The notes under the pieces: generated by a model | Told to the model about the DNA's origin: nothing | The model's input: only the letters and a program-made list of their open reading frames with translations | Database searches by the model: none | Shown here: piece by piece, positions 23,655-31,379 of the stretch | Layout of the letters: the number at the start of each line of letters is the position of its first letter | Position numbering within the stretch: position 1 is the stretch's first letter | Assembly: GCA_964636685.1 (NCBI GenBank) | Contig: CAZWUK010000017.1 | Coordinates: forward strand, 1-31,379 | Origin: CAZWUK01 sp964636685 | GTDB lineage: Bacteria > Bacillota > Clostridia > Christensenellales > CAG-138 | Direction of reading: 5' to 3' | DNA: 31,379 nt | Program-made: the position numbers and the translations under genes

Positions 23655-24797
23655 TTAAGATTTTCGTAAGATTGACGCAGAATTGGGTGACGACGTCCTA
23701 TTTTGCAAGGCATAGAGCCCGGGAAGCGCTTGGTCAAAGAACATCCGATAGGCCGCGCAGTAGTAATTTTCAGCCGTTCTGCCCAATTCGTCAACACGAT
23801 CCCGTTTGCATCCGCCTCGGCAAAGCTGAACATACCGGCAGGCGTGACACTTTGACGGGAGCGGAACAGACTCTTCAATAAAGCGCAGCGCCTCGCGTCT
23901 TTGTTGAAAAATCGGAAAATCGTCTTGATGGATATTGCCCAAACGATACGCATCCAGCATGTAAAAATCGCACGGAAAAACGCTTCCGTCCGCCTCAAAC
24001 GCATGCTGCGGCGAGCAAATGCCGGATATCCCGCATCCCTCCGGGCATCTGCCGCAGAGCAGCTGCAACAGATTTTCAAAATAGCGGATGTATATGCTTT
24101 TCTCACCGATCCGATCGGCGTACCAGAGGGAAAACAGCCGAATCAGAAATTTCCCGTATCGCTCCGGGGTCAAAGAATATTTCTGTTTGCCGCGTTCCTC
24201 CCCGATGGGATCCAGGCACGGAATATATTGCTGATAACGAAGGTCGCAGCGTTTGAAGAAGGCGTATACCTCATCGATATGCCGCGCCGTCTGCGCCGTC
24301 ACGACCGTCAGGATATTAAATTTCACGCCCGCCCGCTTCAGGCAGCCGATGGCTTTCATTACGCTTGCAAACGTTCCGCGATCCGCCATGTCGCGGCGGT
24401 ACAGATCGTGCAGCGTCTCCCCTCCGTCCAACGATATTCCGACCAGAAAATCATTCTTTGCAAAAAAGTCCGCCCATTCGTCGTCAATGCAGGTTCCGTT
24501 TGTCTGAATGGCGTTATAGATCGTGACTTCCTTTGTGTTATATTGCCGCTCCAGCGCTATCGCTTTTTCAAAGAATGCCAAGCCAGCCAGCGTCGGTTCT
24601 CCACCCTGAAAGCCGAAGGAACAGCTGCCGGTTGCGTATTCCAACGCTTTTTTGACGATCTGTTCCAGCGTTTCCTCCGACATCATTCCGTAGCACGCAG
24701 TTTCCCGATGCTTTGTTTCATCGCTGTAAAAGCAGTATTTACAACGTAGATTGCAGCGTCCGGAAGCCGGTTTTACGAGTACGTTCACCGTCGGCAT
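23655..24797 (-). CDS. Anaerobic sulfatase-maturating enzyme (radical SAM/SPASM)
   Basis: A 380-residue radical SAM enzyme. The cluster motif CNLRCKYC gives C15, C19 and C22, followed by GFQGGEPTLAGL (the GGEP motif). The C-terminal SPASM region has many cysteines (CGRCPEGCGISGIC, FPCDFYML, CHACRYVQLCRGGC) for auxiliary [4Fe-4S] clusters. Anaerobic sulfatase maturases oxidise the active-site Cys or Ser of a sulfatase to C-alpha-formylglycine without oxygen. The sulfatase just upstream has a Cys-type motif, a strong contextual match. I chose ATG 24797 because AAGGAG lies 6 bases upstream. A short hairpin separates it from the sulfatase. Confidence 0.94.
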   Translation of the reverse strand: MPTVNVLVKPASGRCNLRCKYCFYSDETKHRETACYGMMSEETLEQIVKKALEYATGSCSFGFQGGEPTLAGLAFFEKAIALERQYNTKEVTIYNAIQTNGTCIDDEWADFFAKNDFLVGISLDGGETLHDLYRRDMADRGTFASVMKAIGCLKRAGVKFNILTVVTAQTARHIDEVYAFFKRCDLRYQQYIPCLDPIGEERGKQKYSLTPERYGKFLIRLFSLWYADRIGEKSIYIRYFENLLQLLCGRCPEGCGISGICSPQHAFEADGSVFPCDFYMLDAYRLGNIHQDDFPIFQQRREALRFIEESVPLPSKCHACRYVQLCRGGCKRDRVDELGRTAENYYCAAYRMFFDQALPGLYALQNRTSSPNSASILRKS

Positions 24798-24821
24798 CCC
24801 TGTCTCCTTCCGGCACAAGCA

Positions 24822-24840
24822 CAGCGGGCTTTGCCCGCTG
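24822..24840 (-). other. Intercistronic hairpin between sulfatase and maturase genes
   Basis: CAGCGGGC (24822-24829) and GCCCGCTG (24833-24840) form a perfect 8-bp stem with a 3-nt loop. There is no T tract after it on the minus strand, so it is probably not a strong terminator. It may stabilise or process the message. Confidence 0.5.
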
Positions 24841-24856
24841 CGTTTGCTCCGCGTCC

Positions 24857-26377
24857 TTAAATTCCGAGTCTTTGGTACTGTTCGATCGGCGCATCATGCT
24901 GCTCCATCAGTTTTTTGAGCGTTTTTACGCATTGCCGTTCAATTGCCGCATCCTCAATGGGGTGCATCTGCGCGGGATCGGCGTCCAGATCAAACAGCAT
25001 CGTTTTCTCGACATGATCGTTTATTTTATCAAAGCGTAGAGAGCCTGCCAGCCAATGTACGTTCTTTGCGGGCACACGATACACCGGATAATTCGTCCAT
25101 GGCAGGAATCTGCCCATTTCCATCTGGTCAATGTCCTCCGTCTGCATCAGGTCGTACCCAATTGATTTTCCGGAAACGTTCATGTTCGCTGCATAGATGT
25201 ACAGCGGCGCGTTGTCCGCCGACACCGTCCGCCGCAAATATGTATATCGCCCGTCAAAGCAGCACACCGACTTGGCATACGTACCATACAGAACCGCGTC
25301 TCGATTCCTTTGTTTTTTCCCGGTCAATACAGGAATCCAGCTCTTGCCGTGGATGGGATTGCGCAGCACCGAAGGCGAGATTTGAAACAGTTCCATCAGC
25401 GTGGGCAATAAATCGATGTTCTGCGTCAGCGCGCCGCAACGTCCCGCTTTTATGCCCGGTACTGCGGCAATCATCGGCAAACGATACACCTCATTATAAT
25501 CGGGCATGAAGTTTTTCCCGAGATATCCGTGTTCTCCCAGCATAATGCCATGGTCTGTGGTTAAAATCACCGCTGTATCCTTCCACAGATCATGTCGATC
25601 CAACACGTCGAGAATCTTTCCGACATAGCGATCCGCCATGCTCAAAAGTGCCAGATACAACGTGCGGAAATGACGAAGCTGCTCCTCGGTGTATTGATCC
25701 GACGTGGTATACGACGGCCAATACGGAAGATCCGGTATATCCTTTTCGCCATACAGCTCAACAAATTCCTCCGGCACATCGAACGGTTCATGAGGATCAA
25801 AGCCTTCCGCCCAGAGCAGGAAATTGTCCGCATCATGGTATTTGTCAAGCCAATCGGCTGCCGCCGTCAGCGTTCGCGCGGTGGAATACCGTTCCGCAAC
25901 GCCGGCATACTGCGCCTTGGTCGCCGCATATGTACCAACGAATTTGCCGACATAGCCTGCCGGTTTTCCCGCCGGTATCCCGCCTTTGTCCGGCCCCGTG
26001 TACTGTATGTCGTTTTCCGCGCCGCGGTGCAGATTCCAGGAGTTGAAATCGCACAGATAATCTTCGCCGCCGCGACGTGCGTAGTGATAGTGATCCGTTT
26101 CAATATGCGAGTATACATTACCGGTCTGGAGCACTGCGGGCAGCGTATGGTCGTACGGCTCGATGCCGCCCCAGGGACGCTCCAAAAAATTCAACCGGCC
26201 GGTCATCATGTCGCGTCTTGCCGGCATGCACGGCGCGCTGCCGCACCAATGGTTGTCAAATACCGTCCCGTGCGCGGCAAGTCGGTCAAAGTTTGGCGTT
26301 ATGGCGGCGCATTCTGCGCCATACATTTGTAAAAACCGGCGATTGAGGCTATCTAAGAGTATAACGACTGCCTTCAT
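24857..26377 (-). CDS. Type I sulfatase (Cys-type)
   Basis: A 506-residue protein of the sulfatase/alkaline phosphatase superfamily. The signature CMPAR (C50-R54) is the CxPxR motif in which C50 becomes formylglycine. The N-terminal metal-binding region is LLDSLNR (D9; the second acid of the usual DD is Ser). TTDHGIMLGEHG gives the conserved DHG. There is no signal peptide, so it is probably cytoplasmic. Substrates may be small organic sulfates or phosphonate esters; the residues do not decide. ATG 26377 has AAAGGA 8 bases upstream. It is between the amidohydrolase (67 bp) and its predicted maturase (59 bp), so a shared catabolic role is likely. Confidence 0.9.
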   Translation of the reverse strand: MKAVVILLDSLNRRFLQMYGAECAAITPNFDRLAAHGTVFDNHWCGSAPCMPARRDMMTGRLNFLERPWGGIEPYDHTLPAVLQTGNVYSHIETDHYHYARRGGEDYLCDFNSWNLHRGAENDIQYTGPDKGGIPAGKPAGYVGKFVGTYAATKAQYAGVAERYSTARTLTAAADWLDKYHDADNFLLWAEGFDPHEPFDVPEEFVELYGEKDIPDLPYWPSYTTSDQYTEEQLRHFRTLYLALLSMADRYVGKILDVLDRHDLWKDTAVILTTDHGIMLGEHGYLGKNFMPDYNEVYRLPMIAAVPGIKAGRCGALTQNIDLLPTLMELFQISPSVLRNPIHGKSWIPVLTGKKQRNRDAVLYGTYAKSVCCFDGRYTYLRRTVSADNAPLYIYAANMNVSGKSIGYDLMQTEDIDQMEMGRFLPWTNYPVYRVPAKNVHWLAGSLRFDKINDHVEKTMLFDLDADPAQMHPIEDAAIERQCVKTLKKLMEQHDAPIEQYQRLGI

Positions 26378-26408
26378 TTCATATTTCCTTTCGTGAAACC
26401 GTTCATTC

Positions 26409-26441
26409 GGCAGGCGGCAATTGCGTTGCCGCCCGCGTGCC
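26409..26441 (-). other. Intercistronic hairpin between amidohydrolase and sulfatase genes
   Basis: GGCGGCAA (26413-26420) and TTGCCGCC (26426-26433) pair perfectly around a 5-nt loop, and GGCA (26409-26412) with TGCC (26438-26441) can extend the stem. No T tract follows, so it may stabilise the message or allow partial read-through. Confidence 0.5.
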
Positions 26442-26444
26442 GTA

Positions 26445-28022
26445 TCAGATGTATTCCTTTTGGAGTAGACGGCGATAGACGCTGTGCAAGACCAGTCCCA
26501 GTACGCCGCGCAGCTTTGTTTCATAAGGTTTCCCCGCAAGGAACAGCCGTTTGACGCGAATGGCGGCAATGTCCGTCGCCGTCAGAGGATTGTCAGACAA
26601 TACCACAAAATCCGCGATTTTTCCCGTCGTCAGACTTCCGCGCTTTTTTTCATCGAATGTCATGTACGCAGGATTGTAGGTAATCATGCGGAGTGCATCC
26701 ATGCGGGAAATACGCTCTGCCGGATTCGGATGATTCACTGCAAACGACATGCCCACAAGCGGCGCGGGACGCGTCGTCGGGCCGTCGGATCCGTCGCCCA
26801 GTACAATCCCGCGATCGAGCATGCTCTTGAGCGGATTCAGCCCGTCGGTGCGCGCTCTTCCCAAAACGCTGCACAGGTAGCTGTCGGGTTCCTGCCGCCA
26901 ATAGATAAACGGAGACTGTACGGCAAGACTGAGCTTCAGCTTTGCGATCCGGTCGAGTTGGGAGGCGCTTACCATGCAGCAATGGATCAGGACATGGCGG
27001 TGATCTTCCCGCGGGCAGTCTGCCAGCGCCGCTTCATAGGCGTTGATGCACTGCTCCACGGCGGCGTCGCCGATGGCGTGCATCGTGATCTGCAGTCCCA
27101 GCCGGTTTGCCGCAATCGTAAAGGCATTCACCTGCTCCTGCGTATAATACAAAACGCCTTTATTGTTGGGATCGTTTGCGTAGGGTTCCGTGAGCGCGGC
27201 GTCCTCGCTTCCGAAGCAGCCGTCCAGCGCAAGCTTAAAGCAGCCGCCTACACGGTGCATATGGCGTTTTTGGACAGCGGAAAGATCCATCGTCTGAAAA
27301 AAAGTGCGGTATGCCTGCGGCAGCGCCGGGGCAAGCAGATTTATCATATCCACATCGAGATCCTTCGGAAAACCAACGCCTTCGACATTGTGCACCATAG
27401 AGATGCCGACCTTGGCGAGGCTGTCTGCACCGACGGATAACCCACGCACAATATCAAGCGTCGGAATCATCGCCGTGACTTCGTTTGTACCAAGGAAAAA
27501 CGCGGTTTGATTCAGCCATCCGGTGTCAGCATGAAAGCCGGGGGCGTTCTTGACCTGTTCTGAAAGCAGCTTCAGAAGGGCGCTGTTGCATACGGCGGCG
27601 TGCCCGTCGTATTTTACGATCATCAACGGACGGCTCGTCCATGCGTCCAAATCCTTCCGTTCCGGCAGTCGGGCTTGCGCAACCGTGTGCGCGGAGCAGC
27701 CGTATCCGATCAATACCTTGGCCTTCGGCTTTTTTTCCGCGCACGCGCGCACAATCTGTTCCGCTTCTTCGAAGTCTTTTGCTTCCGTCAGATAAAAAGT
27801 GTTTTCAAACACGCAAAGCGACTCAAAGTGTATGTGCGTATCGCCAAACGAGGGCGTGACTGTGGCGCCTTCCAGATCGATCTTCGCCCCATTTTGATAC
27901 TGCGGCGGAATATCGTTCTCTTCGCCGATCCATGCGATATGTCCTTTTTCGACCGCCATGGCAGTAAAAATCCTGTTTTTCGGCTCACAGGTCAAAAACG
28001 TCGCGTTCGTGTAAAGCTGCAT
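26445..28022 (-). CDS. Amidohydrolase family 3 (YtcJ-like) metal-dependent hydrolase
   Basis: A 525-residue protein of the amidohydrolase superfamily. The metal-binding motif THIHFES (HxH) follows a small N-terminal beta-domain. MHAIGDAAVEQ and IHCCMV supply further ligand regions, and DGSDGP the conserved Asp near the end. The C-terminus repeats the beta-domain pattern GKIADFVVLSDNPL. Members hydrolyse amide or related bonds, and the true substrate of YtcJ-like proteins is rarely known. I chose ATG 28022 because GGAGG lies upstream; the open frame reaches 28139 without support. It is the first gene of the amidohydrolase-sulfatase-maturase operon, whose promoter spacer contains a cre-like site. 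Confidence 0.9.
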   Translation of the reverse strand: MQLYTNATFLTCEPKNRIFTAMAVEKGHIAWIGEENDIPPQYQNGAKIDLEGATVTPSFGDTHIHFESLCVFENTFYLTEAKDFEEAEQIVRACAEKKPKAKVLIGYGCSAHTVAQARLPERKDLDAWTSRPLMIVKYDGHAAVCNSALLKLLSEQVKNAPGFHADTGWLNQTAFFLGTNEVTAMIPTLDIVRGLSVGADSLAKVGISMVHNVEGVGFPKDLDVDMINLLAPALPQAYRTFFQTMDLSAVQKRHMHRVGGCFKLALDGCFGSEDAALTEPYANDPNNKGVLYYTQEQVNAFTIAANRLGLQITMHAIGDAAVEQCINAYEAALADCPREDHRHVLIHCCMVSASQLDRIAKLKLSLAVQSPFIYWRQEPDSYLCSVLGRARTDGLNPLKSMLDRGIVLGDGSDGPTTRPAPLVGMSFAVNHPNPAERISRMDALRMITYNPAYMTFDEKKRGSLTTGKIADFVVLSDNPLTATDIAAIRVKRLFLAGKPYETKLRGVLGLVLHSVYRRLLQKEYI

Positions 28023-28102
28023 ATGTCCGCCCTCCTGATTGTTCCTTTTATTGATTGTGATTGCGCCCAAAGAAATGTGTTTCCACGGCAAGTAACAATG
28101 CG

Positions 28103-28131
28103 AGAATATCATATTGCAAACGTTTCCGCAA
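28103..28131 (-). promoter_or_regulatory. Promoter of the amidohydrolase-sulfatase operon
   Basis: On the minus strand, TTGCGG (28131-28126), a 17-nt spacer and TATTCT (28108-28103), with TGA before the -10. It lies about 80 bp upstream of the amidohydrolase ATG. A cre-like site lies in the spacer. Confidence 0.6.
28115..28128. promoter_or_regulatory. cre-like / LacI-type operator, site 1
   Basis: TGCAAACGTTTCCG matches the Firmicutes cre pattern TGNAANCGNTNNCA except for the last base; its core AAACGTTT is a perfect palindrome. It sits between the -35 and -10 of the amidohydrolase promoter, where a bound repressor would block transcription. Confidence 0.45.
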
Positions 28132-28161
28132 GACATCAATCCGCAAAGAACGGAATAGCTG

Positions 28162-28170
28162 TGGTATACT
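28162..28170 (+). promoter_or_regulatory. Extended -10 promoter of the pseudouridine synthase gene
   Basis: TGGTATACT, with TATACT at 28165-28170 after TGN, is 32 bp before the ATG. No good -35 is seen. Confidence 0.5.
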
Positions 28171-28202
28171 TATAAGAAAATAGCGCGGGCAGGAGGAGCG
28201 GA

Positions 28203-29087
28203 ATGCGGACATTATCTTTAAAAATCGAACCGGCGCATGCAGGTCGAACCGTAAAATCGCTGTTGTCAAACGAATTGCAGCTGTCCGACCATCTGATATC
28301 CCGGTTAAAGCGCCGTCCCGCCGGAATTCAATTGGACGGAGAAAAGGTTTATACGACCGCATACCCCGCCGTGGGCAGCGTGCTGGTTGCGCAGATCGGC
28401 GACGACCCGGATTGCCATGCGTTCACGCCGATCAAATTTCCGCTTTCCGTATTATATGAGGACGAGGATCTTATCATCATCGACAAACCCGCCGGAATCA
28501 CCGTTCACGAATCGAGTCGTTTTCCCGGAGAATGCACCGTGGAAAACGCGGTTGCCGCCATGCTCGCTCCGGATGAAACACCGCATCCTGTAAGCCGTTT
28601 GGATCGCGGCACCTCCGGCATTATGACGCTGGCAAAAAACGGATATATGCACGAGCGGCTTCGTCGTTTACTCCATACGGATTCCTTCCGTCGCAGCTAT
28701 CTTGCCATTGCCGTCGGCGCGGTGTCTCCGGAATCCGGCAGGATTGAACAGCCGATCGGCTTTGCGCCTAATTCCCGCTATCAAAGAGCAATCGCGCCCG
28801 ATGGGCAATATGCGCTCACGACATACGCCGTCCTCCGGCGCACAGCGCGTTTCTCGCTTGTCCGTCTGGTTCCGCATACCGGAAGGACGCATCAGCTTCG
28901 GGTGCATATGGCTTTTCTGGGATTTCCTCTTGCGGGCGATTGGCTCTACGGAGAGGAACGTCCCGACTTGATCGCACGTCCGGCGCTCCATTCCTCCACG
29001 TTGGATATGGTTCATCCCCTATCCGGAAAATCGCTGCATCTTGAAAGCCCGCTGCCGGAGGACATGCAAAATCTGCTCTGTCTGTAA
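28203..29087 (+). CDS. RluA-family pseudouridine synthase
   Basis: A 294-residue enzyme converting specific uridines to pseudouridine in rRNA or tRNA. Residues about 10-70 resemble an S4-type RNA-binding domain. The catalytic domain has LIIIDKPAGITVH (90-102), then HPVSRLDRGTSGIM, with the catalytic Asp at D134, and later HTGRTHQLRVHMAFLGFPLAGDWLYG. The target uridine cannot be told from sequence, since RluC, RluD and others share this layout. ATG 28203 has AGGAGGAG upstream. It is divergent from the amidohydrolase operon and followed by an AT-rich intergenic region. Confidence 0.92.
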   Translation: MRTLSLKIEPAHAGRTVKSLLSNELQLSDHLISRLKRRPAGIQLDGEKVYTTAYPAVGSVLVAQIGDDPDCHAFTPIKFPLSVLYEDEDLIIIDKPAGITVHESSRFPGECTVENAVAAMLAPDETPHPVSRLDRGTSGIMTLAKNGYMHERLRRLLHTDSFRRSYLAIAVGAVSPESGRIEQPIGFAPNSRYQRAIAPDGQYALTTYAVLRRTARFSLVRLVPHTGRTHQLRVHMAFLGFPLAGDWLYGEERPDLIARPALHSSTLDMVHPLSGKSLHLESPLPEDMQNLLCL

Positions 29088-29101
29088 CGCAATCGTTTGC
29101 A
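29088..29101. promoter_or_regulatory. cre-like / LacI-type operator, site 2
   Basis: CGCAATCGTTTGCA matches cre TGNAANCGNTNNCA except for the first base, and GCAATCGTTTGC is nearly palindromic. It begins immediately after the pseudouridine synthase stop codon, at the left end of the region upstream of the ABC transporter. Confidence 0.4.
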
Positions 29102-29244
29102 GAAGAAAAAATGATCGTTTGGGTCTGTAATAATTTTGGGGTTCGTGCCAGATCATGCAACTTCTATATTCATGATTCAGAATAACATAATATTTTACAT
29201 TTTTGTTTAAATTTATATATTTTTTATCGAAAGATAGTTTTACA

Positions 29245-29273
29245 ATGACAACCATTCACAAATGTCTTAGAAT
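29245..29273 (+). promoter_or_regulatory. Promoter of the ABC transporter operon
   Basis: ATGACA (29245-29250), a 17-nt spacer and TAGAAT (29268-29273). Transcription would start near 29280, just before the palindrome at 29287-29306. The leader to the permease start is about 170 nt. Confidence 0.5.
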
Positions 29274-29286
29274 AATCCTATCCTCG

Positions 29287-29306
29287 TTACGCAAACGTTC
29301 ACGTAA
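29287..29306. promoter_or_regulatory. cre-like / LacI-type operator, site 3
   Basis: TTACGCAAACGTTCACGTAA is an imperfect palindrome (8 of 10 positions) with central AACGTT. It is just downstream of the predicted start of transcription, a usual place for a LacI-family repressor. It shares GCAAACGTT with site 1. Confidence 0.45.
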
Positions 29307-29449
29307 TATTTTGAGAAATTTACTGTTCCCGTCGGACAATCGCTTATCAGAATTAATAGCGGGCTTTCTGCTTGCTTCGATACCGTTCCCATGCGTTTCA
29401 TGCGTTCGTCTTGGGTCGCGTATATCATACAAAGGAGTACTTGCTGTTC

Positions 29450-31267
29450 ATGAAAACCAAGCCAAAGGTAACTTTCTCCACTCGAAGGCTAAAAAATCGG
29501 ATTATGGGCGTAATCGGCAATCCATTTAATCTGATCGTATTGCTTTCGTTTATTTTGCTGGTGTGTCTTGTCGTCATCCCCTTGCTATCCGTTTTGCAAA
29601 ACACGTTCACGCTGGCAAAAAGCGACGCGCGCCGTGCCGGCGGACAGGTTGGCGATTTTTCGCTCTACTACTGGAAATACCTGATCGCGTCGGAAATGTC
29701 TACAGCGGTTCTTTGGAAGCCGCTGATTCATTCGGTAACGATCGCCTTCTTTACCTGCATCATCGCCGTCCCGCTCGGCTCGGTCATGGCGTGGCTCATG
29801 GTGCGAAGCAATCTGCCCGGAAAAAAGCTGTTATCCATGCTGATTATCGTTCCGTACATGATCCCGTCGTGGTGTAAATCCATGTCGTGGTTCGCCGTCT
29901 TTCGAAATGCGCGAAGCGGCTCGCTCGGCTTGTTGGAGGGCATGGGGATGACAATTCCCGACTGGTTGGCATACGGGCCGGTCGCAATCGTATGCGTGCT
30001 GGTCATGCACTATTATGCCTTTGCCTATATTATGGTTTCCAGTACGCTGCGCAGCGTAAACAGCGAGCTGGAGGAAATGGGCGAGATCCAAGGCGCCAGC
30101 AAGCTGATGATTATTCGAAAAATCACGATGCCGCTGATTCTGCCCGCGATCCTATCCGCCATTATCATGACGATGTCAAAGGCGCTGGGCGGCTTCGGCG
30201 TAGCGGCATATCTCGGCATGCCGATCGGTTACTTCACGCTGGCCACCCGCATGCACGACTACATTACCAGCAGCATTGCCGGCGTTGGATACGCCATGGC
30301 AATCCTCATGGTTCTGCTTGCATCCGGTTGCATCTACGCCAATAAGCTGTTTACCGGCACCAGAAAATCCTACGCTACAATCGGTGGCAAGGGTGGCCGC
30401 AGCACAATGATACAGCTTGGCAAGGCACGCTGGCCGCTATTGATCGTGCTTGTGCTTTTCCTTGCCGTTGCGCTTGTTGTTCCCATGCTGGTTCTGATTC
30501 TGGAAAGCTTCCAAAAAACCACCGGCGGCGGATATGCGCTTTCCAATTTGACGCTATTCAACTGGATCGGACAGTTGAGCGATGCAGAAGCCATTCGAAG
30601 CTATCCGGGTATTTTCCGCAATCCGGACTTCATTTCTTCGCTGTGGAACACTGTAAAGCTGACCTTGATCGCCTCCGTCATCACCGCGTTCTTTGGACAG
30701 TTTTTTGGCTACATCAGTTCGCGTGGTCGTGGGCGCTGGTTCGGCAGCCTCACGGAGCAGCTGGTCTTTATCCCCTACCTGATCCCAAGCGCGGCATTCG
30801 GCGCAATCTTCCTCGCCGTGTTCAGCAAGCGGATCGGATTTCTTCCGTCGCTCTACGGTACGTTTGCACTGCTGGTACTAATCAGTGTTGTCAAAAATTT
30901 CCCGTTTGCCAGCCGGAGCGGTACGGCAAACATGATGCAGATTTCCATGGAACTGGAGGAAGCGGCCGACATCGCTGGCGCAAGCTTTTGGCAGCGCATG
31001 GTTAAGATCGTTCTGCCGCTCTCCAAGAACGGCTTCTTCTCCGGTCTGATGCTCGTCTTTATCGCCATCGCAAAGGAATTGGACTTGATTGCCGTATGTA
31101 TGACGCCCTCCACCAGAACCCTGTCCTATTTGGCCTTTGTCTATTCCAACGACGGGTTGCCGCAGATGGCGGACGCGATTTCTTTTGTGATCGTTTTGTT
31201 CATCATGTTCTCCTACTGGATTGCCAACAAATTCTTCGATGCAGACATCAGCAAGAGCTGGGGCTGA
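29450..31267 (+). CDS. ABC transporter permease, fused double domain (iron/spermidine-putrescine-like class)
   Basis: A 605-residue permease with two binding-protein-dependent transport domains in one chain, each of about six helices. Each has an EAA-type loop that contacts the ATPase: EEMGEIQGASKLMIIRKITMPLILPAI (about 211-237) and EEAADIAGASFWQRMVKIVLPLS (about 502-524). This double layout is usual for iron(III)-type (FbpB), thiamine-type and related importers, so the substrate is open. I chose ATG 29450. AAAGGAG is 12 bases upstream, which is long; in-frame TTG and CTG codons lie closer to it and are possible starts. The ATPase gene follows, and a substrate-binding protein is expected beyond the window. 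Confidence 0.88.
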   Translation: MKTKPKVTFSTRRLKNRIMGVIGNPFNLIVLLSFILLVCLVVIPLLSVLQNTFTLAKSDARRAGGQVGDFSLYYWKYLIASEMSTAVLWKPLIHSVTIAFFTCIIAVPLGSVMAWLMVRSNLPGKKLLSMLIIVPYMIPSWCKSMSWFAVFRNARSGSLGLLEGMGMTIPDWLAYGPVAIVCVLVMHYYAFAYIMVSSTLRSVNSELEEMGEIQGASKLMIIRKITMPLILPAILSAIIMTMSKALGGFGVAAYLGMPIGYFTLATRMHDYITSSIAGVGYAMAILMVLLASGCIYANKLFTGTRKSYATIGGKGGRSTMIQLGKARWPLLIVLVLFLAVALVVPMLVLILESFQKTTGGGYALSNLTLFNWIGQLSDAEAIRSYPGIFRNPDFISSLWNTVKLTLIASVITAFFGQFFGYISSRGRGRWFGSLTEQLVFIPYLIPSAAFGAIFLAVFSKRIGFLPSLYGTFALLVLISVVKNFPFASRSGTANMMQISMELEEAADIAGASFWQRMVKIVLPLSKNGFFSGLMLVFIAIAKELDLIAVCMTPSTRTLSYLAFVYSNDGLPQMADAISFVIVLFIMFSYWIANKFFDADISKSWG

Positions 31268-31324
31268 TCGAAACGCTTTTATACCTCACCATTAAACCAA
31301 ACGTAAAGAAAGGATCCCTTTTTT

Positions 31325-31379
31325 ATGAGCAGAATCGAATTGCAGCATATTGATAAATACTTCGGCGACAATCACGTTC
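31325..31379 (+). CDS. ABC transporter ATP-binding protein, N-terminal fragment
   Basis: The first 18 codons (MSRIELQHIDKYFGDNHV) are in the window, with the typical start of an ABC ATPase (hydrophobic strand followed by KYFGD). The Walker A motif lies beyond the edge. AAAGGA is 10 bases upstream of the ATG. It lies 57 bp after the permease, in the same operon. Confidence 0.85.
   Translation, partial: MSRIELQHIDKYFGDNHV

Larger units (their letters stand above)
29088..29449. other. AT-rich intergenic region upstream of the ABC transporter
   Basis: About 360 bp with no convincing gene, clearly more AT-rich than its surroundings between 29155 and 29280. It contains two cre-like sites, a candidate promoter, and a short inverted repeat (ATCATG at 29153-29158 and CATGAT at 29171-29176). 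An open frame at 29203-29529 runs into the permease gene in another frame and has no ribosome-binding site. Confidence 0.6.

Noticed and set aside
29203..29529. 108-codon plus-strand open frame upstream of the permease
   Set aside because: No ribosome-binding site, overlaps the permease start in another frame, and lies in the region with promoter and operator-like sites.

Overview
The window looks like chromosome of a spore-forming, Gram-positive anaerobe of the class Clostridia with roughly balanced GC content. This rests on a SpoIVFA/SpoIVFB pair followed by two radical-SAM genes, RNase E/G and rplU-prp-rpmA, on a ribosomal protein L27 with the Firmicutes N-terminal propeptide next to its protease Prp, on an anaerobic-type sulfatase maturase, and on purine-rich Shine-Dalgarno sites. 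I saw no rRNA, tRNA, CRISPR array or intact insertion sequence. Genus and species cannot be read from this sequence.

Layout. (1) 1-324, plus strand: the tail of an unidentified gene and a small SH3-like protein. (2) 376-7857, minus strand: an operon of a 1582-residue protein (HD domain, helical repeats, NadD-like nucleotidyltransferase, GNAT-like region, phosphoribosyltransferase-like region), a lactate/malate dehydrogenase-like protein and a cysteine-motif flavodoxin-like protein, joined by 4-base stop/start overlaps, then a separately promoted MgtC-family gene. (3) 8045-10474, plus strand: a DUF4405 membrane protein and a family 4 glycosyltransferase, each ended by a hairpin terminator. (4) 10556-12186: a perfect 19-bp inverted repeat and murJ on the minus strand. 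(5) 12638-21474, minus strand: L,D-transpeptidase lipoprotein, M23 peptidase, spoIVFA, spoIVFB, two radical-SAM-associated genes, rng, then a strong promoter driving rplU-prp-rpmA. (6) 21640-22722, minus strand: a membrane protein with a degenerate GGDEF domain. (7) 22871-28022, minus strand: amidohydrolase, Cys-type sulfatase, its maturase and a TVP38/TMEM64 membrane protein. (8) 28203-31379, plus strand: an RluA-family pseudouridine synthase and the start of an ABC transporter operon (fused double permease, then the ATPase cut by the window edge).

How the genes work together. The maturase would convert the active-site cysteine of the neighbouring sulfatase to formylglycine. Prp would remove the L27 propeptide. 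SpoIVFA/SpoIVFB would control pro-sigma-K processing in the mother cell, transcribed here behind two extracytoplasmic cell-wall enzymes. The most unusual unit is the three-gene operon at 1128-7857, which joins NadD-like, HD and phosphoribosyltransferase-like modules in one polypeptide and couples it to two redox-type proteins. This suggests an uncharacterised nucleotide or cofactor system, but no function is proven by sequence. Three cre-like or LacI-type sites around 28.1-29.3 kb suggest shared carbon-source control of the amidohydrolase-sulfatase operon and the ABC transporter.
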